Assembly: GCF_949628265.1 (NCBI RefSeq)
Contig: NC_088787.1
Span: 20,698,501 to 20,762,500, forward strand
Origin: Cloeon dipterum
Taxonomy: Eukaryota > Arthropoda > Insecta > Ephemeroptera > Baetidae
Direction of reading: 5' to 3'
DNA length: 64,000 bases
A program made the translations under genes and the position numbers. The notes under the pieces were generated by a model. It had not been told where the DNA came from. It was given only the letters and a program-made list of their open reading frames with translations, and ran no database searches. Positions 1-24,778 of the stretch are shown here, piece after piece. Every line of letters starts with the position of its first letter. Position 1 is the stretch's first letter.

Positions 1-1535
1 CTTGCCAGCAAGCTTAGCAAATTTGAGGTTGAATCGTGGGTTGGACGCAAGATCCATCATCTTAGGTGGTGGGACCTGTTTGTCGAGGACATCACAATGG
101 ATCTCTTGGAAGGTAGGTCTTTTGTAACCCTTAATTTTATTGAATCATTAAGAAAGATTTCCGCATAATGTTTTCATAAATTTTTTAAACTGCTCGGCTT
201 TTAAATTGAATAAATGGTCTAAACTAAAACTTTAATTCGGACTATATTTCATTGGCAGGGAACTTTTTGAATAATATTTTTTCTTGTAAGTAATTAGCAA
301 ATTTAATATTTATTGAAAAAAAATTGCTTACCATTTGCAAGCCAAAATAAAATTAATCTTGGACAAAAATACGGTCCAAAAACCTGACACCTGACTAAGC
401 CCTAGAAATGTTTTAGGATGCTAAGTTTTAGCTGGAAGGGATGTGGTTTGAACTAATACTAGTTTTACAGTTTAAAAGAAAATTTAGGCTGAATTGAGGG
501 TAGGACAGTAGGCATAACATTTCCGCCATTTTCGAAATAATAACTACAAAGCAGCTCGATTTAGTCACAGCCACCTTTAACTGCTTATTTGGATTTTTGC
601 GTGTAAAAATAATACAAATTTATTTCTTGGCCAAGGGATTGGAAAAAACAAAGGTAAAAAAGTCAGTGTTAAGAATAATATACAACCCAGCAATGAAGAG
701 GTTATTGGAAATTTTAATATTTATTAGCTTTCAGGATGTGTTTTTCTTTTAGTATGCAATTCAGCTTGGCATTTCCATAGCCAAAAACTCCTTTTTAAAC
801 TATAATCATTTTACTGTGAAATTTGGATTACTTTAAAAAACCTTCTTTACACAGATTAACATGTAGAATTAAAACTTTAGAGCACAAAACTTGATTCTCA
901 TCACACCAGGCTGTACGATTAAAAAAATCCTCAGCAGCTTAAACGTAGCAACCTATGATTTTTCATGAAATCTTTAAAAAATAGGCTTATTTATTTACCT
1001 TTTCAGTTAAAATATATATTTGTATTTAATTTTTGCAGATATTTGCCACCAAGTTCTGGATCTTTATTCAAAACCGAAAGTTACTCCACCGGCTGTGTCG
1101 CCACCTCTGGCTGCGTCGACCATCAAGCCGATTCCCCCTCCCTCCTTGAAGAGAGGCCTTGACCCAGCTGGTTCAGGTAAAAGCCAAAACCTCACAAAAA
1201 AAATCAATTCCCTTACAAATCAATTTGCAGCCAAAATGCTGAAAGAAGAAATGGCGGACGTGAAAGATGAGGCCAAGCTGCCTCCTGAGCTGTTGGTGCC
1301 GCCGCCGCACATCATGCCGCCGGTGGGGCCACCCCCGGGTATGCCCCCAACCAATGTGCCGCCGCCCAACATGTACCAACACCCACCGCCGAACCACCAC
1401 CCTTACCCTCCGCCCCTGATGGGCTCCGGGCCTGCGGCGCCCCCGTTTCACTTCTCGCACTACGTCATGCCGCACCAGCAACCGACTCTGCCTGGTCAGG
1501 CACCCTATTTTAAGCCGCCCTACTATGAGAAATGA
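1..1535 (+). CDS. CycK: Cyclin K, C-terminal part (5' end outside window)
   Basis: Cyclin K is the regulatory partner of CDK12/CDK13, which phosphorylate the RNA polymerase II C-terminal domain in the nucleus. Exons seen: 1-112, 1039-1176 and 1231-1535 (stop TGA 1533-1535). The first encodes the end of the second cyclin fold (LSKFEVESW... RRWW-like HLRWWDLFVED), continuing into EDICHQVLDLYS, which closely matches what I recall of metazoan Cyclin K. The rest is a proline-rich tail (PPP runs, PPHIMPP, PPYYEK end), typical of the family but shorter than in vertebrates. Splice phases agree (phase 1 at both junctions). The last intron (1177-1230) is 54 bases and contains no in-frame stop, so its retention would add 18 residues. 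The gene converges on GTPBP3, whose stop codon lies 83 bases away. Confidence 0.9.
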
Positions 1536-1574
1536 CTAGTGTATCCAGAGAGTCGCGTTTTATAAGTAACTAGG

Positions 1575-1615
1575 AATAAATTTTCAAACTTATTTTATAT
1601 TGATTTAATTTTATT
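1575..1615. promoter_or_regulatory. Opposed polyadenylation signals of Cyclin K and GTPBP3
   Basis: AATAAA on the plus strand at 1575-1580 lies 40 bases after the Cyclin K stop. AATAAA on the minus strand (TTTATT at 1610-1615) starts three bases after the GTPBP3 stop. If both are used, cleavage 10-30 bases downstream makes the two convergent mRNAs overlap at their 3' ends. The signals are seen directly; their use is inferred. Confidence 0.55.
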
Positions 1616-1617
1616 GA

Positions 1618-3812
1618 TTATTTCCCTACGCAAAACTCTGAAAAGATGAGATCCAGCAGCTGTTCCGTCGATACCTTCCCCGTCAGCATACCCAGGTGGC
1701 GCAGCGCCTGCCTCAATTGCTCCGCGGCAATTACCAAGTCTTTTTCTGCTTCCAGGGACCGCTGGTATTCGTGCAAATATTCCAAACAGGTTTCAAGATA
1801 ACTTCGGTGTCTAGCTTGAGTAATCGTTGGGCATTCCCTCGATGGGTCGCCACAACTGTGAATATCAAGTTTTAAATTAATGCGGCGGAATGATAGGCCA
1901 AATACTCACAGACTAGTTAGTCTATTTTGCAATATGTTTAAGAGCTGGCTGATTCCTTCCCCGCTTTCACATGAAGTTAGAATTACATTTTCTGGCAGCT
2001 CCTGTGATAAATTTAATAATTAAACTAAACTGCTCTTGTCCTAATTTCACACACAAAATAAATTATGGAATAAACACTTAACCGCAGCAGCATATTTTTT
2101 CAGATTTTTAATAGAAAAATAAAACCTCAAGCTTGTGCGTTGAACTACTGCTATGAAATATCAAATTCTCAAAGTTTATTTAATTATATAATTCAATACT
2201 AGCCGTACAATCTATCAGGGAAAAATGTTTACATTCCACCTGGAGATTTATTTATTCCTATTTAAAATCTTAACACAACTTGTTTATAGAAACACTTGCC
2301 TTGATTTTATCTGGAATTAAATCTGATTTATTTAAAACCACGATGCAGTCTTCCAAATTAATATTGAGGCCGCAAGTTTTCAAATAGTCTTGCAGGGCTT
2401 GTTCCAAAGGAACTTTGGGGAGTAGCGGTGCAGAGGCAACCAGTAAAAGAAGGTCAGCTTTCGCGGCTGCAGCCTTTGCCCTATGTATTCCCTCTTTTTC
2501 CACTTCATCACTGGCCTCCCGTAGTCCAGCCGTATCACAGAGTTGAACTGGAAAACCGCCCAGGTCCATGGAAACTCGCACAAGATCCCTTGTTGTGCCA
2601 GCTTGTGACGTCACAATCGCTGCTGGCCTCTGAGCTGCAATAGTTATAAGAAAAACTTCAGTTTTAAATATATCAACTGTTAGTTTTGCAATTTTTAGTG
2701 TCTTTAATGAATTACTTGGTCATAAAAAACCATTCCAGTTTTAATATAAAGCATAATTGCTAACAGTCTCTTAGGATAAAAAACCATTATTCTAATAGTT
2801 TCGATATTTTCTGATTTTATTTTTTGAAGTCTTACCTAGCGTATTTAGAAGACTGCTTTTCCCCACATTTGGTTCACCAACAATCGAGACCTGCACTCCA
2901 GATCTGAGAATTTCCCCACGTCGTCCATCACTCAAATGACTTTTAATTTCCTCTGCCAGGACTTTTAACTTCTTTTCAACAGCTTCCAAGACACCATCTT
3001 CTATATTGTCGTCCTCAGAAAAGTCGATGTAAGCTTCCACATGTGCCATGCACTGTATTATTCAATAAATTATGAAAGATTCATCAAACAATGTATATTA
3101 AAAAACCTTCACAAGAGTTTGAGCCCACTCGTTATATAATTTTCCCAAGTGTCCCTCCATTTGAAGCAGGGCCTGCTTACGTTGAGCCTCAGTTTCAGCC
3201 GACAGCAAGTCTGCGAGACCCTCCACGGCTGTCAGGTCCATCTTTCCAGCGTAAAAAGCGCGTTTTGTGAAATCCCCTGGCTGAGCAGGGAAGCAGTCTG
3301 GTATTTGTCCCACGGCAGACAACATAGCGGACACCACAGCCCTTCCTCCGTGTACGTGAAATTCGACGACATCTTCGCCAGTAAAACTGTGTGGACCTGC
3401 ATTGAAATGAAAATTTTGATATTATGGACTAAGTTTCAGATTTCATACGTGGGAAGTACAAAATAAGTCCTTTGTCTATTGTGTGTCCTGAAACAGGATG
3501 CCGCAATTTTTTCAAAAGCGCAGTTCGTGCAGGTGGGGGCTTCTGCAATCCTGTCAAACTTTTCAAAACGTCCACAGATTTTGAGCCAGACACTCGAATT
3601 ACTGCTACTCCACACTTTCCCTGGCCTGCAATAAATAAATTTTAATATTACATATTATGTATTTAATATAATGCGAGCCATCAATGCCATCATCTTTAAA
3701 CCCAAATTGGTCTCATTCTAAACTCAAAATTAAAATAACCTGAAGAAAGAGCAAAAATTGTCGTATAAAGTCTGTGGAAGGACTTGAAAAATTTAGGACC
3801 ACCGGACATCAT
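1618..3812 (-). CDS. GTPBP3: Mitochondrial tRNA modification GTPase GTPBP3 (MnmE/TrmE/MSS1)
   Basis: With MTO1 this enzyme makes the tau-m5U/cmnm5U wobble uridine of mitochondrial tRNAs. Exons (transcript order): 3740-3812, 3449-3625, 3107-3396, 2836-3052, 2300-2634, 1910-2001, 1618-1855, giving 473 residues, close to the human protein. Two tandem ATGs (3812 or 3809) open a basic, stop-free leader suited to mitochondrial import. Visible motifs: [15 protein letters not shown] in the N-terminal formyl-THF domain, P-loop [24 protein letters not shown] (G2/K-loop), DTAG (G3), NKSD (G4) and the C-terminal FCVGK whose Cys is the conserved modification residue. All junction phases agree. Intron 5 (2002-2299) has a GC donor (AAG|GCAAGT). 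The gene is complete and shares its promoter region with the acid phosphatase on the other strand. Confidence 0.95.
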
Positions 3813-4477
3813 TTTTCTCAAGTTTAAATAAACGCTTCAACAAAACCAGAGTCTTTACAGCCTGTAAAAATATCGCGCTACAGTCAGCAGTCTGAGCATG
3901 CATCAGCTACGCCCCTATTTCGTCCTTTTCCAGCCTTTCGATTGGTTGCCTTTGTTATGGTTTTCGTCTCGAACATGATTCATTGCTGCAAGTAGTGGTA
4001 CTGTGCAAAGGGTGTAAAAATTGGAGAACGTCATCACTTTCCACCCTCATTCCTGATTTCTGGGGGTGTGTTGCTCTGTGTTACTCAAGGACGAGGGGTT
4101 CCCTTCGTTTTTATGAGCTCGGGTGGCACTCGGAACGTTTAAGGTGAGTGTTTCCTCTTGAAATATGGACTGTAATGAGTGTAAACTTGCGCAATCAGAT
4201 CTGCTTTTTATATTGCAAAGTGCTGAAGGCAGTGATTTTTCTGCAAATCAAATCTTATCACTCCGTAGAGGCCGAAAGAATATAATCAGCTAATATGTAC
4301 TTATTTTATTATTTTGATTACATACTGTCACTAGGTTGTATAGTATTGGTACTTAGGTATGTATTCAATAATTGAGCAACATATTTGTTTTTTCCGTTTT
4401 TAAATTGATTGCTCATCGTATTTTATTTTCTTTAGAAACAAATCGACCATTAAAGTGGCAGCTTTACTATTTTTCAG
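3813..4477. promoter_or_regulatory. Shared head-to-head promoter region, with probable acid phosphatase 5' UTR exon
   Basis: This gap between the GTPBP3 start (minus) and the acid phosphatase start (plus, ATG 4483) must hold both promoters. The part to about 4140 is less AT-rich than the flanking introns. A strong donor AAG|GTGAGT at 4143/4144 and an acceptor TTTTTCAG ending at 4477 suggest a non-coding first exon ending at 4143 and a 334-base 5' UTR intron for the phosphatase. No clear TATA box was seen for either gene. Confidence 0.5.
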
Positions 4478-4482
4478 GCAAA

Positions 4483-7400
4483 ATGCCATCATGGCTGATC
4501 ATCGTGGTAATAACTCTAGCAAGTTCATTGGCTCAGGACCAAAACGTCGATGACCCGTCCACTGTCATACTCACTAATATTGTAATAGTGCCATAATCCC
4601 ATTTTAAATTTCCTCTAACACCAATTCAAACCCTCAGATTTTTCGTCATGGCGATAGGACACCAGTTGAGCCGTATCCCACAGATCCATACCGCAACGTC
4701 TCTGTTTACTGGCCAGAAGGGCTGGGACAACTCACAGATGTAATTTAAAAATATTTACTTTTCTGGAGGCACTTTGATTTTTTTATAGGTCGGCAAGGAG
4801 CAGCATTTTAAGCTGGGCCAATATTTCCGCAAAAGATATGACTCACTTCTACCGAAAAAATATAATTACAATGATGTCTTGGTGAGGAGTACAGATGTCG
4901 ACCGGACGCTCATGAGCGCTGAAAGTAACTTAGCAGGATTCTTCCCTCCAGTCAAACCCTGGTCGCCTGACCTGAAGTGGTCTCCCATCCCTGTTCACAC
5001 CGTCCCTGAAAATCTTGACAATGTGAGTTTATTGTAAATTTAATAGTCATAACGAAAGATTAAATTTAATTTGTATCATAGTTGGTGTCAATGAAGCATC
5101 CCTGTCCAAGATATGATTTAGAGTTCAAAAACCTTATGGAGTCTGATTTTATGAAGAAGATAAAGGCTCAGTATCAGGATCTGTACGACTACTTAACTGA
5201 GCACACAGGAAAAGAGGTGCAAGACCCTATAAATGTGCAGTACATCTTCAACACTCTGTGGATTGAGGTAAATATTTATTGAAGAGTCCAATTGACTGCT
5301 GATTAAATTATTATTGTTCACTCAGCAATTGAAAAATCTCAAGCTGCCAGAGTGGACTAAAAAGGTTTACCCAGATCGCATGCAAGAGTTGTCGAGGCTA
5401 AGCTTTACTTTGAACGCCTACACCACAGAATTGCAGAGGTTGAAAGGAGGTAATGCATTTTTAATTAATTTTTAATCTTGAAATATTTAATTTTTAAATT
5501 GTTTAAGCGAATGCTTTTATGTGTCATACATATTTGTGAAATATTGCTATTTTAGTAATGCTATTTCAAGTGCAAGTTTAGTATCTTTATCTGAGATGCT
5601 TTCAGTGTTTCCTGCTCATTATTTTAATATTCATGTGAACTGACGGAATGTTGTAACTCAACACAATTGTCGAGGCTGTTAAATCTGATCTATTTTTGCG
5701 TCTTGAGTAACAAATTCCAAAGCTGAGGAATGAGGAAATCTGACCTAGAAAAGAGTTATCAAATTTATTATGGACTGAAATGCATCTCTCAGTGAAAAAG
5801 AAGCGTTTTTATTTATTGTGGTATGCAGCATTTTCCTGTACTTTGAGAATGAGAACAACTTTTTGAAATTCTAGAAGTTCCTTTCATTAATGAATTTAGA
5901 TTCGTTGACGCCAAATTTCATGTCAATTTTTGAGTGGTTTCAAAACGAATTTAAATATATATTCAAAGCTGAAATTCAAATTTTATCCCCTAGGTAATTT
6001 ATGGAATAGATCAGTGTCAACCTTTTAGGATTTTAATTTGGGAAATAAACCTCTTAGAAAAAAGAAATTTTCTTACCTGTACAACAGTAACACTGCAGAG
6101 ACAATATCAATTTTGATATCGTTCTCTTTACTTATATTTGTTTTTATTATTTATTTTAATACAGATAGAATAGTTAGATTAATCATGGATTTACTTATCT
6201 CTCAGACCAGAGATTTATTTTTATTTATTTATAATTTTAACAGGTGCTGAATTAGCAGTTTTCGCTTATTCATCCTGAATAACCTATAAAAATCGATATA
6301 TTTTTACCTCTTATATTCTATTAAAATTCCACTGCCTTGAAATAAATCTGCTTACGCAACGAAAATTATTTTTATATTTGTCCCCTATATTCTGCTTTTT
6401 TAATAACATTTAAACACATCTGACAACCCCCTGGGTCCTTTCCACTCTTACGAGCAATTTTTCCTCAAATGTGTTCTATTTTGTGATGTTTGCATGGACC
6501 ACCAGTCCAAAGTTTCTAGCAGTGGCAATCTAGCAGTTTGTTCGAGTTTTGGAGTGGATAAATTTCTTGGAAAAACTTAAAAATCAAATTTAAAAAAATA
6601 TTTTTAATCGTGACGGTTTTTGGTATTTTGACAAGACGAATCAATTGATGGGATGGGTCATTTTTACTTTCCAAAATTATTGAAGATTTTATCACAGAGG
6701 AGACTTCAGCTGCCTGTAACATTAAAGAAATTTAATAGCAACTTGCACAATACATGTTCATAAAGCTAATAAAATTTGCTGTTGTATTCTTATTTCAAAA
6801 TTTTTATGTTAATTTTGAAATTTTCAATCATAACTTTTAACGTTTTAGTTAGTTTAACAATATTGTAAGTTTAATAGCCAAAATACTGTGCAAAACTGGT
6901 AAAAAGTTACAATTTTTTCCAAAATATTTTATAATTTGTTGATGAGCTATGAAACGTTAGCTGGTATCATACTTAAAAATGGTAAAAAAATGCAAGATTT
7001 TGTCAGAAATGTAATAATTACATTATCTATTGATCTGTCTGGTCAAGGGGGGTCTGCTCTCTAAATTTCATCACCATTGGATAGCAATTTCTCTGCTTTT
7101 AAAATATTTGACATGGAAACTCCCGTGAGGCGCCACACTTATGTTTGGCTTGTTAACTCCGGGATCATGCTAGATATTAATGTTTCTCATCTTCTAATTA
7201 CATGAAAGTCTACGCGTTTGAGGTAAAAAAAATTGCATGTTAGAGCTGAACGTACCCAGGGTTGCTCTCTTAAACTCTTAAGTTAAGAGTTTCGCCTCAA
7301 AAACTCAAATCCCCTTCCTCTTGTTGCACACAGGCCCGCTTATTGGTGAAATTGTGAACCACATGAAGCAAAAGGTGGACAAGACGCTGACCCCTGACCG

Positions 7401-7979
7401 GAAATTGTTTCTCTACTCGGCGCACGACACCACTGTGGCCAATATCCTGATGACCCTCGGCCTTTTTGACGCCCAGAATCCACCCTACACTTCGTCCATC
7501 CTACTGGAGCTGCACAAGCTACCCCCTGAGAAATATTTCGTTACGGTAGTACATCTCTTGGTCCTGCTTTCCATTTCTTAACTATATTCCCACCAGATAT
7601 TGTACAAAAATGAAACGGACCGAGACCCTTACAAGCTCTCCCTACCTGGCTGCGCTTTCCGCTGCCCCCTGGATGATTTCGTGAAGCTGACGTCCCCAAT
7701 GATACCTGAAGACTGGAATGCCGAGTGCCAGCTTGGCGCTGAGCAAACATTCCTAGCCTCTGACGAGGCGACTTTGCTTCGCAATCTCTCTATAACAGGT
7801 AAATTTTTATTGACACTGCTGTTTGTTTTTATTTAGCATTTTTGTTTGCAGTTGTGATCGGGTCTGGCATAGTTGTTCTTCTACTCATCAGCGTGCTGGT
7901 TCTGGCGGTTGCGTTCATGCAGCAGCGCAGCAGGAATAACTACAGATATTCGCCTTTGAGTATCGATTCGTTTTCTTAA
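4483..7979 (+). CDS. Membrane-anchored histidine acid phosphatase, lysosomal/prostatic type
   Basis: This enzyme hydrolyses phosphomonoesters at acid pH through a phosphohistidine intermediate. Coding exons: 4483-4581, 4638-4739, 4789-5022, 5082-5267, 5326-5449, 7334-7545, 7597-7798, 7852-7979 (stop TAA), all in phase, giving 428 residues as usual for the family. Signal peptide [18 protein letters not shown]; catalytic RHGDRTP at residues 36-42; a second active-site motif SAHDTT (the HD that supplies the proton donor); paired cysteines in the C-terminal part (CAFRC); one transmembrane segment near the C-terminus ([20 protein letters not shown]); and a short cytosolic tail. The tail carries YSPL, a YxxPhi sorting signal like that of lysosomal acid phosphatase, so delivery to lysosomes is inferred. 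The fifth intron is 1.9 kb, the others 50-60 bases. AATAAA lies at 7995-8000. Confidence 0.93.
5450..7333 (+). other. Large fifth intron of the acid phosphatase gene
   Basis: This 1.9-kb AT-rich intron is bounded by GGAG|GTAATG and CACACAG|G. Both strands were read and no coding exon, repeat or RNA gene was recognised. Short open frames at 6038-6250 (+) and 6516-6722 (-) are AT-rich, show no motif and are not called. Confidence 0.6.
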
Positions 7980-8232
7980 GTTTTTTGTCCAGTCAATAAA
8001 ACTGCCATATATTTTTTGGATGTTATAAAAAATTCTTTTATTATTACCCAATAAGAACAAAACTAGCTTTGGCGCCATAATACTCTTTTCTGAATGGAAT
8101 GTGAACATACAATTATAATAATAAAAGCAGCAACCCATGGTATAGTCAATTGAGATTCTAAAAAGGTGTAAAAATCGAGATTCGACTGGTAACACATAAT
8201 AAGAATACGACTTTTCTTTATAATGACACCAT

Positions 8233-10009
8233 TTACGAGCAATCCTTCTGGTTTGTCAGGGTGAGGATATCACTTTTAAGCCCATGCTTGATCATAGCGT
8301 CGTAAATGTCGACTCTGAATTTGGGAGACAGTTCCCGCTCCCTCGACAACACCCAGACGAGGTCTATTGGATTAAAATATTAGCTAAACGCATTTCAAAA
8401 TCAATTATAGAAGGACGAACCTGCGTGCAATAACGAAGCCATGTTGGAGCAGCTGTAGATGACCGCGTAGTTGTCATAGTCGGTAGTAAGAATGAAGTAA
8501 TCACCAGAGCCAGGAAGCACTCTCCTGATCGGATCAGACATGGATCCTTCGACAATCAGACGAAGCTTAGGCGAGTTGTTTCCGTACTGAGTGGCTGTGG
8601 CCTGGTCCGTTCCACTGTTGTCGGTGCTGAGAACGGGTTTTAAAATTTGCAGTTTTTGTTTGAGAATAACATATTTTTTATTTATCTTGGAAATTTCACG
8701 CCGGGCATGGCAACAAGATGCTTGGAGTTTACGCAGTCAACAATTAGAAAATTGAAGTTACGTAAAAAAGAAATTGGATGAAAATATTTTAAGCAATTTT
8801 CATATTAATTAGATGACAGTTTAGGAGTTTTAGAATAGGGAGTTTTTCAACAATGGAATAATAATTATTTCTCAAGTGGCATTCTTTAAAATATAATAAA
8901 TTTCATTAACCCAAAAATGAACTACTTACATCCTGTTTTTGAAGGTGGTCGTGAGCTTGGCAACTTTCCCTTGGGGCTGAATGTAGACGCCGATGCATTT
9001 GCGGTGCAATTCAAACATGTAGAAGCTTCTTTCGACTTCATACCATTGACCTTTCAGCTGCAAAAGCAAGGTTACTCGTTTCAGTGGAGCGCAGAAGTGG
9101 TGATAACATGTGATATTAATTTAAAACGGACGGATGCTGTATAGCAGGAAATTGATAATTGCCTACATTCTCATTACAGAAAGTTTTTGTCTTTTAATTT
9201 AACGTTTTCCCTGAGGGAATTCTCGTTTGAAATTGAAGCTTTTATAAACGCTATTACTAGGAATTTTGAGTATGTGTTGAGTGAGTGTCTAATTAATTGG
9301 AAGCGAGTTGTTTTATAGAGTGCCCAACACGAAAAAAAACTATAATACAAAAACGAGTCAAAAACATAACGCTCGAGGCAAATTCATTATTAAAAATGCC
9401 GGTTGAGCCTGAGTCAGTTTATGATTGTACATTTCTTAGGAAATGGATTATTTCACAATTTCCTTTTCCTGTTTTCATAAAATTATTGCACATGATTTTT
9501 CTATTAGTACAATATCCTTCAAAAAATACAATTTGATAAAATACTTCTTTATTAATTAGAAACAAGAGCAAATATTTTGCAAAATTGAATAGAAAGAAAC
9601 AAGACAGAGGTTTTCTGTACAGACAATTTGCGAAAATTAAAAAATATGGTGAAGGATTAGAGGTTTAAAAAATATCAAGGTCAAATTAATAAATTTAGGC
9701 AGCTGCAATATAACAATAATTTTGTCTGCTTAGAGTCCAGAAGAATGGGAAGAATGGGGAAAATGTGCTTAATTCAAAAAATATTTATGATATGTACCTG
9801 GTTTAGCATGCGGAAGGCCAGCAGTGACCTCGATCGTTGTCATTTCAGTAATTTACATAGGGACTAATTTATTTTTATAAAGCTACCTTATGAAGTTCAA
9901 CTGCTGGCAGATTGTTCATCGATGGACACCGTCCGAAAGAAGGTCGTTGTGCCGTAACGACGGCAGAGAAGGTGGCCAGCAAGAGCAACAAGTAGCAATA
10001 AGAAGACAT
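8233..10009 (-). CDS. Secreted lipocalin, apolipoprotein D / Lazarillo-like
   Basis: Lipocalins carry small hydrophobic ligands in an eight-stranded barrel. Exons: 9887-10009, 8930-9057, 8421-8626, 8233-8363, in phase (0,2,1), giving 195 residues, the normal family size. A signal peptide (first 20 residues, ending VVTA) is followed by GRCP (first conserved Cys), then LKGQWYEVERS at about residues 42-52, the GxWYE lipocalin signature. Also visible are the second conserved Cys (HRKCIGVYI), YDNYAVIYSC (barrel strand with Cys), DLVWVLSRE (third conserved region) and a C-terminal Cys (NQKDCS). The cysteine pattern suits the two disulfides of ApoD and insect Lazarillo proteins. An open stretch at 9800-9840 in intron 1 is not needed, because exon 1 joins the GQWYE exon directly. 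The gene converges on the acid phosphatase; TTTATT at 8037-8042 may be its polyadenylation signal. Confidence 0.88.
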
Positions 10010-11134
10010 CCTGAGACAGTCGACTTCCAAGACCGCAGAGACAAGAAGTGTCAATAAGTATAAGGCGGCAGCGGTTCTTCACCAATACTGAACAGCGTCC
10101 CGAGTAGTGCGTCAAGTGCGCTGGTAAGACTGGCAGCAATGATTCATCTTTCTGAATGGCTCTAATTGTGACGATAATAGTGCGTAAAACGTCTCCTGTC
10201 ACACAATACCCTCTGCTGGCGATTAATGAATTCTCCGAATTGATTGTTGAGGATTATAAACCAATCAGAAGCGTTCGTTTGTTAAACTCCTAGTTGGTAG
10301 CAACCAATCACAAGGGGATTTCTCAAAGAAAGTAGATCGGTGTTTTAATCCAGCCAATCAGCAAGGAGGAAGACGGTTTAACCGGTTTAAAATCCATTTT
10401 CATTATAATGTTTACTCCTGTTATCTAACGTATTGGGCTATTAAATTTGGATAAAATAAATAAAAATTTTGTTTATCATTTCCTTTTTCTTAATTTATTT
10501 TATTCTTCTCGTACAAAAAGTTTTTTGACAACCGGTTGCATTAAAGACAGCATGCATGAAGTGGAGGGGCATTAGCAGCGAAATGAGAGTAAGGACACGA
10601 TGCATAGTCCAACTCGGCCATTCTCAAGTAACCCAAGAGGAGAAACAAGTTGTGGGGTTAGTATTTGTCGTATCAGCTCTCCCACTTCTTATTTCTCCTC
10701 TCTTGCACACTTTAGCCGGGTCTTCGCATAAATTTAACATCTGCTAATTTTCATTCCCCTCTCCACCTCCACTATTCATATACAAATCAGCCACCACTCG
10801 GGCAAATCGCTGCTGCCTGCTCGCCTGCTGGTGTTTGGTTCGTACTTCTGCTGCCTGCTGGCGAAGCAAAATTCAGTGCAGAGAGCAGAGCAGTAAATTC
10901 GCGTCCGTGCAAAAGGACGGCGCAGTGAAAGTGTTTTGGTTATAATTACGCGGTCGCTTGCATAACGCCTGCTAGCTCGAGTGGCGACTTCAGCTGAGTG
11001 CTCTCGAATCCGTGATGGACTGAAATCCGCTGGACGATCGGAGCCGATCTCTTTGTTATCACTCTGGTAGAATGGATACGTCGCACTGAATCGCCGAGTC
11101 GGACGCACGGATTCTTTTTCTCGGAGCCAAGAAA
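10010..11134. promoter_or_regulatory. Divergent intergenic region and Fem-1 5' UTR
   Basis: This lies between the lipocalin start (minus, 10009) and the Fem-1 start (plus, 11135). The right part (about 10790-11134) is GC-richer with CTGCCTGCTGG-type repeats and looks like promoter plus 5' UTR. TCAGT at 10873-10877 fits the arthropod initiator and would give a 5' UTR of about 260 bases. The initiator call is inference; no convincing TATA box was seen. Confidence 0.4.

Positions 11135-24778
<13,644 letters not shown>

Noticed and set aside
9297-9536. 79-codon frame in lipocalin intron 1 on the opposite strand.
   Set aside because: AT-rich, no motif and inside a well-supported intron.
9802-9835. 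Possible extra lipocalin exon ending at an ACCAG|GTACAT donor.
   Set aside because: Exon 1 joins the GQWYE exon in phase and gives the expected N-terminus; the extra piece has an in-frame stop close upstream.
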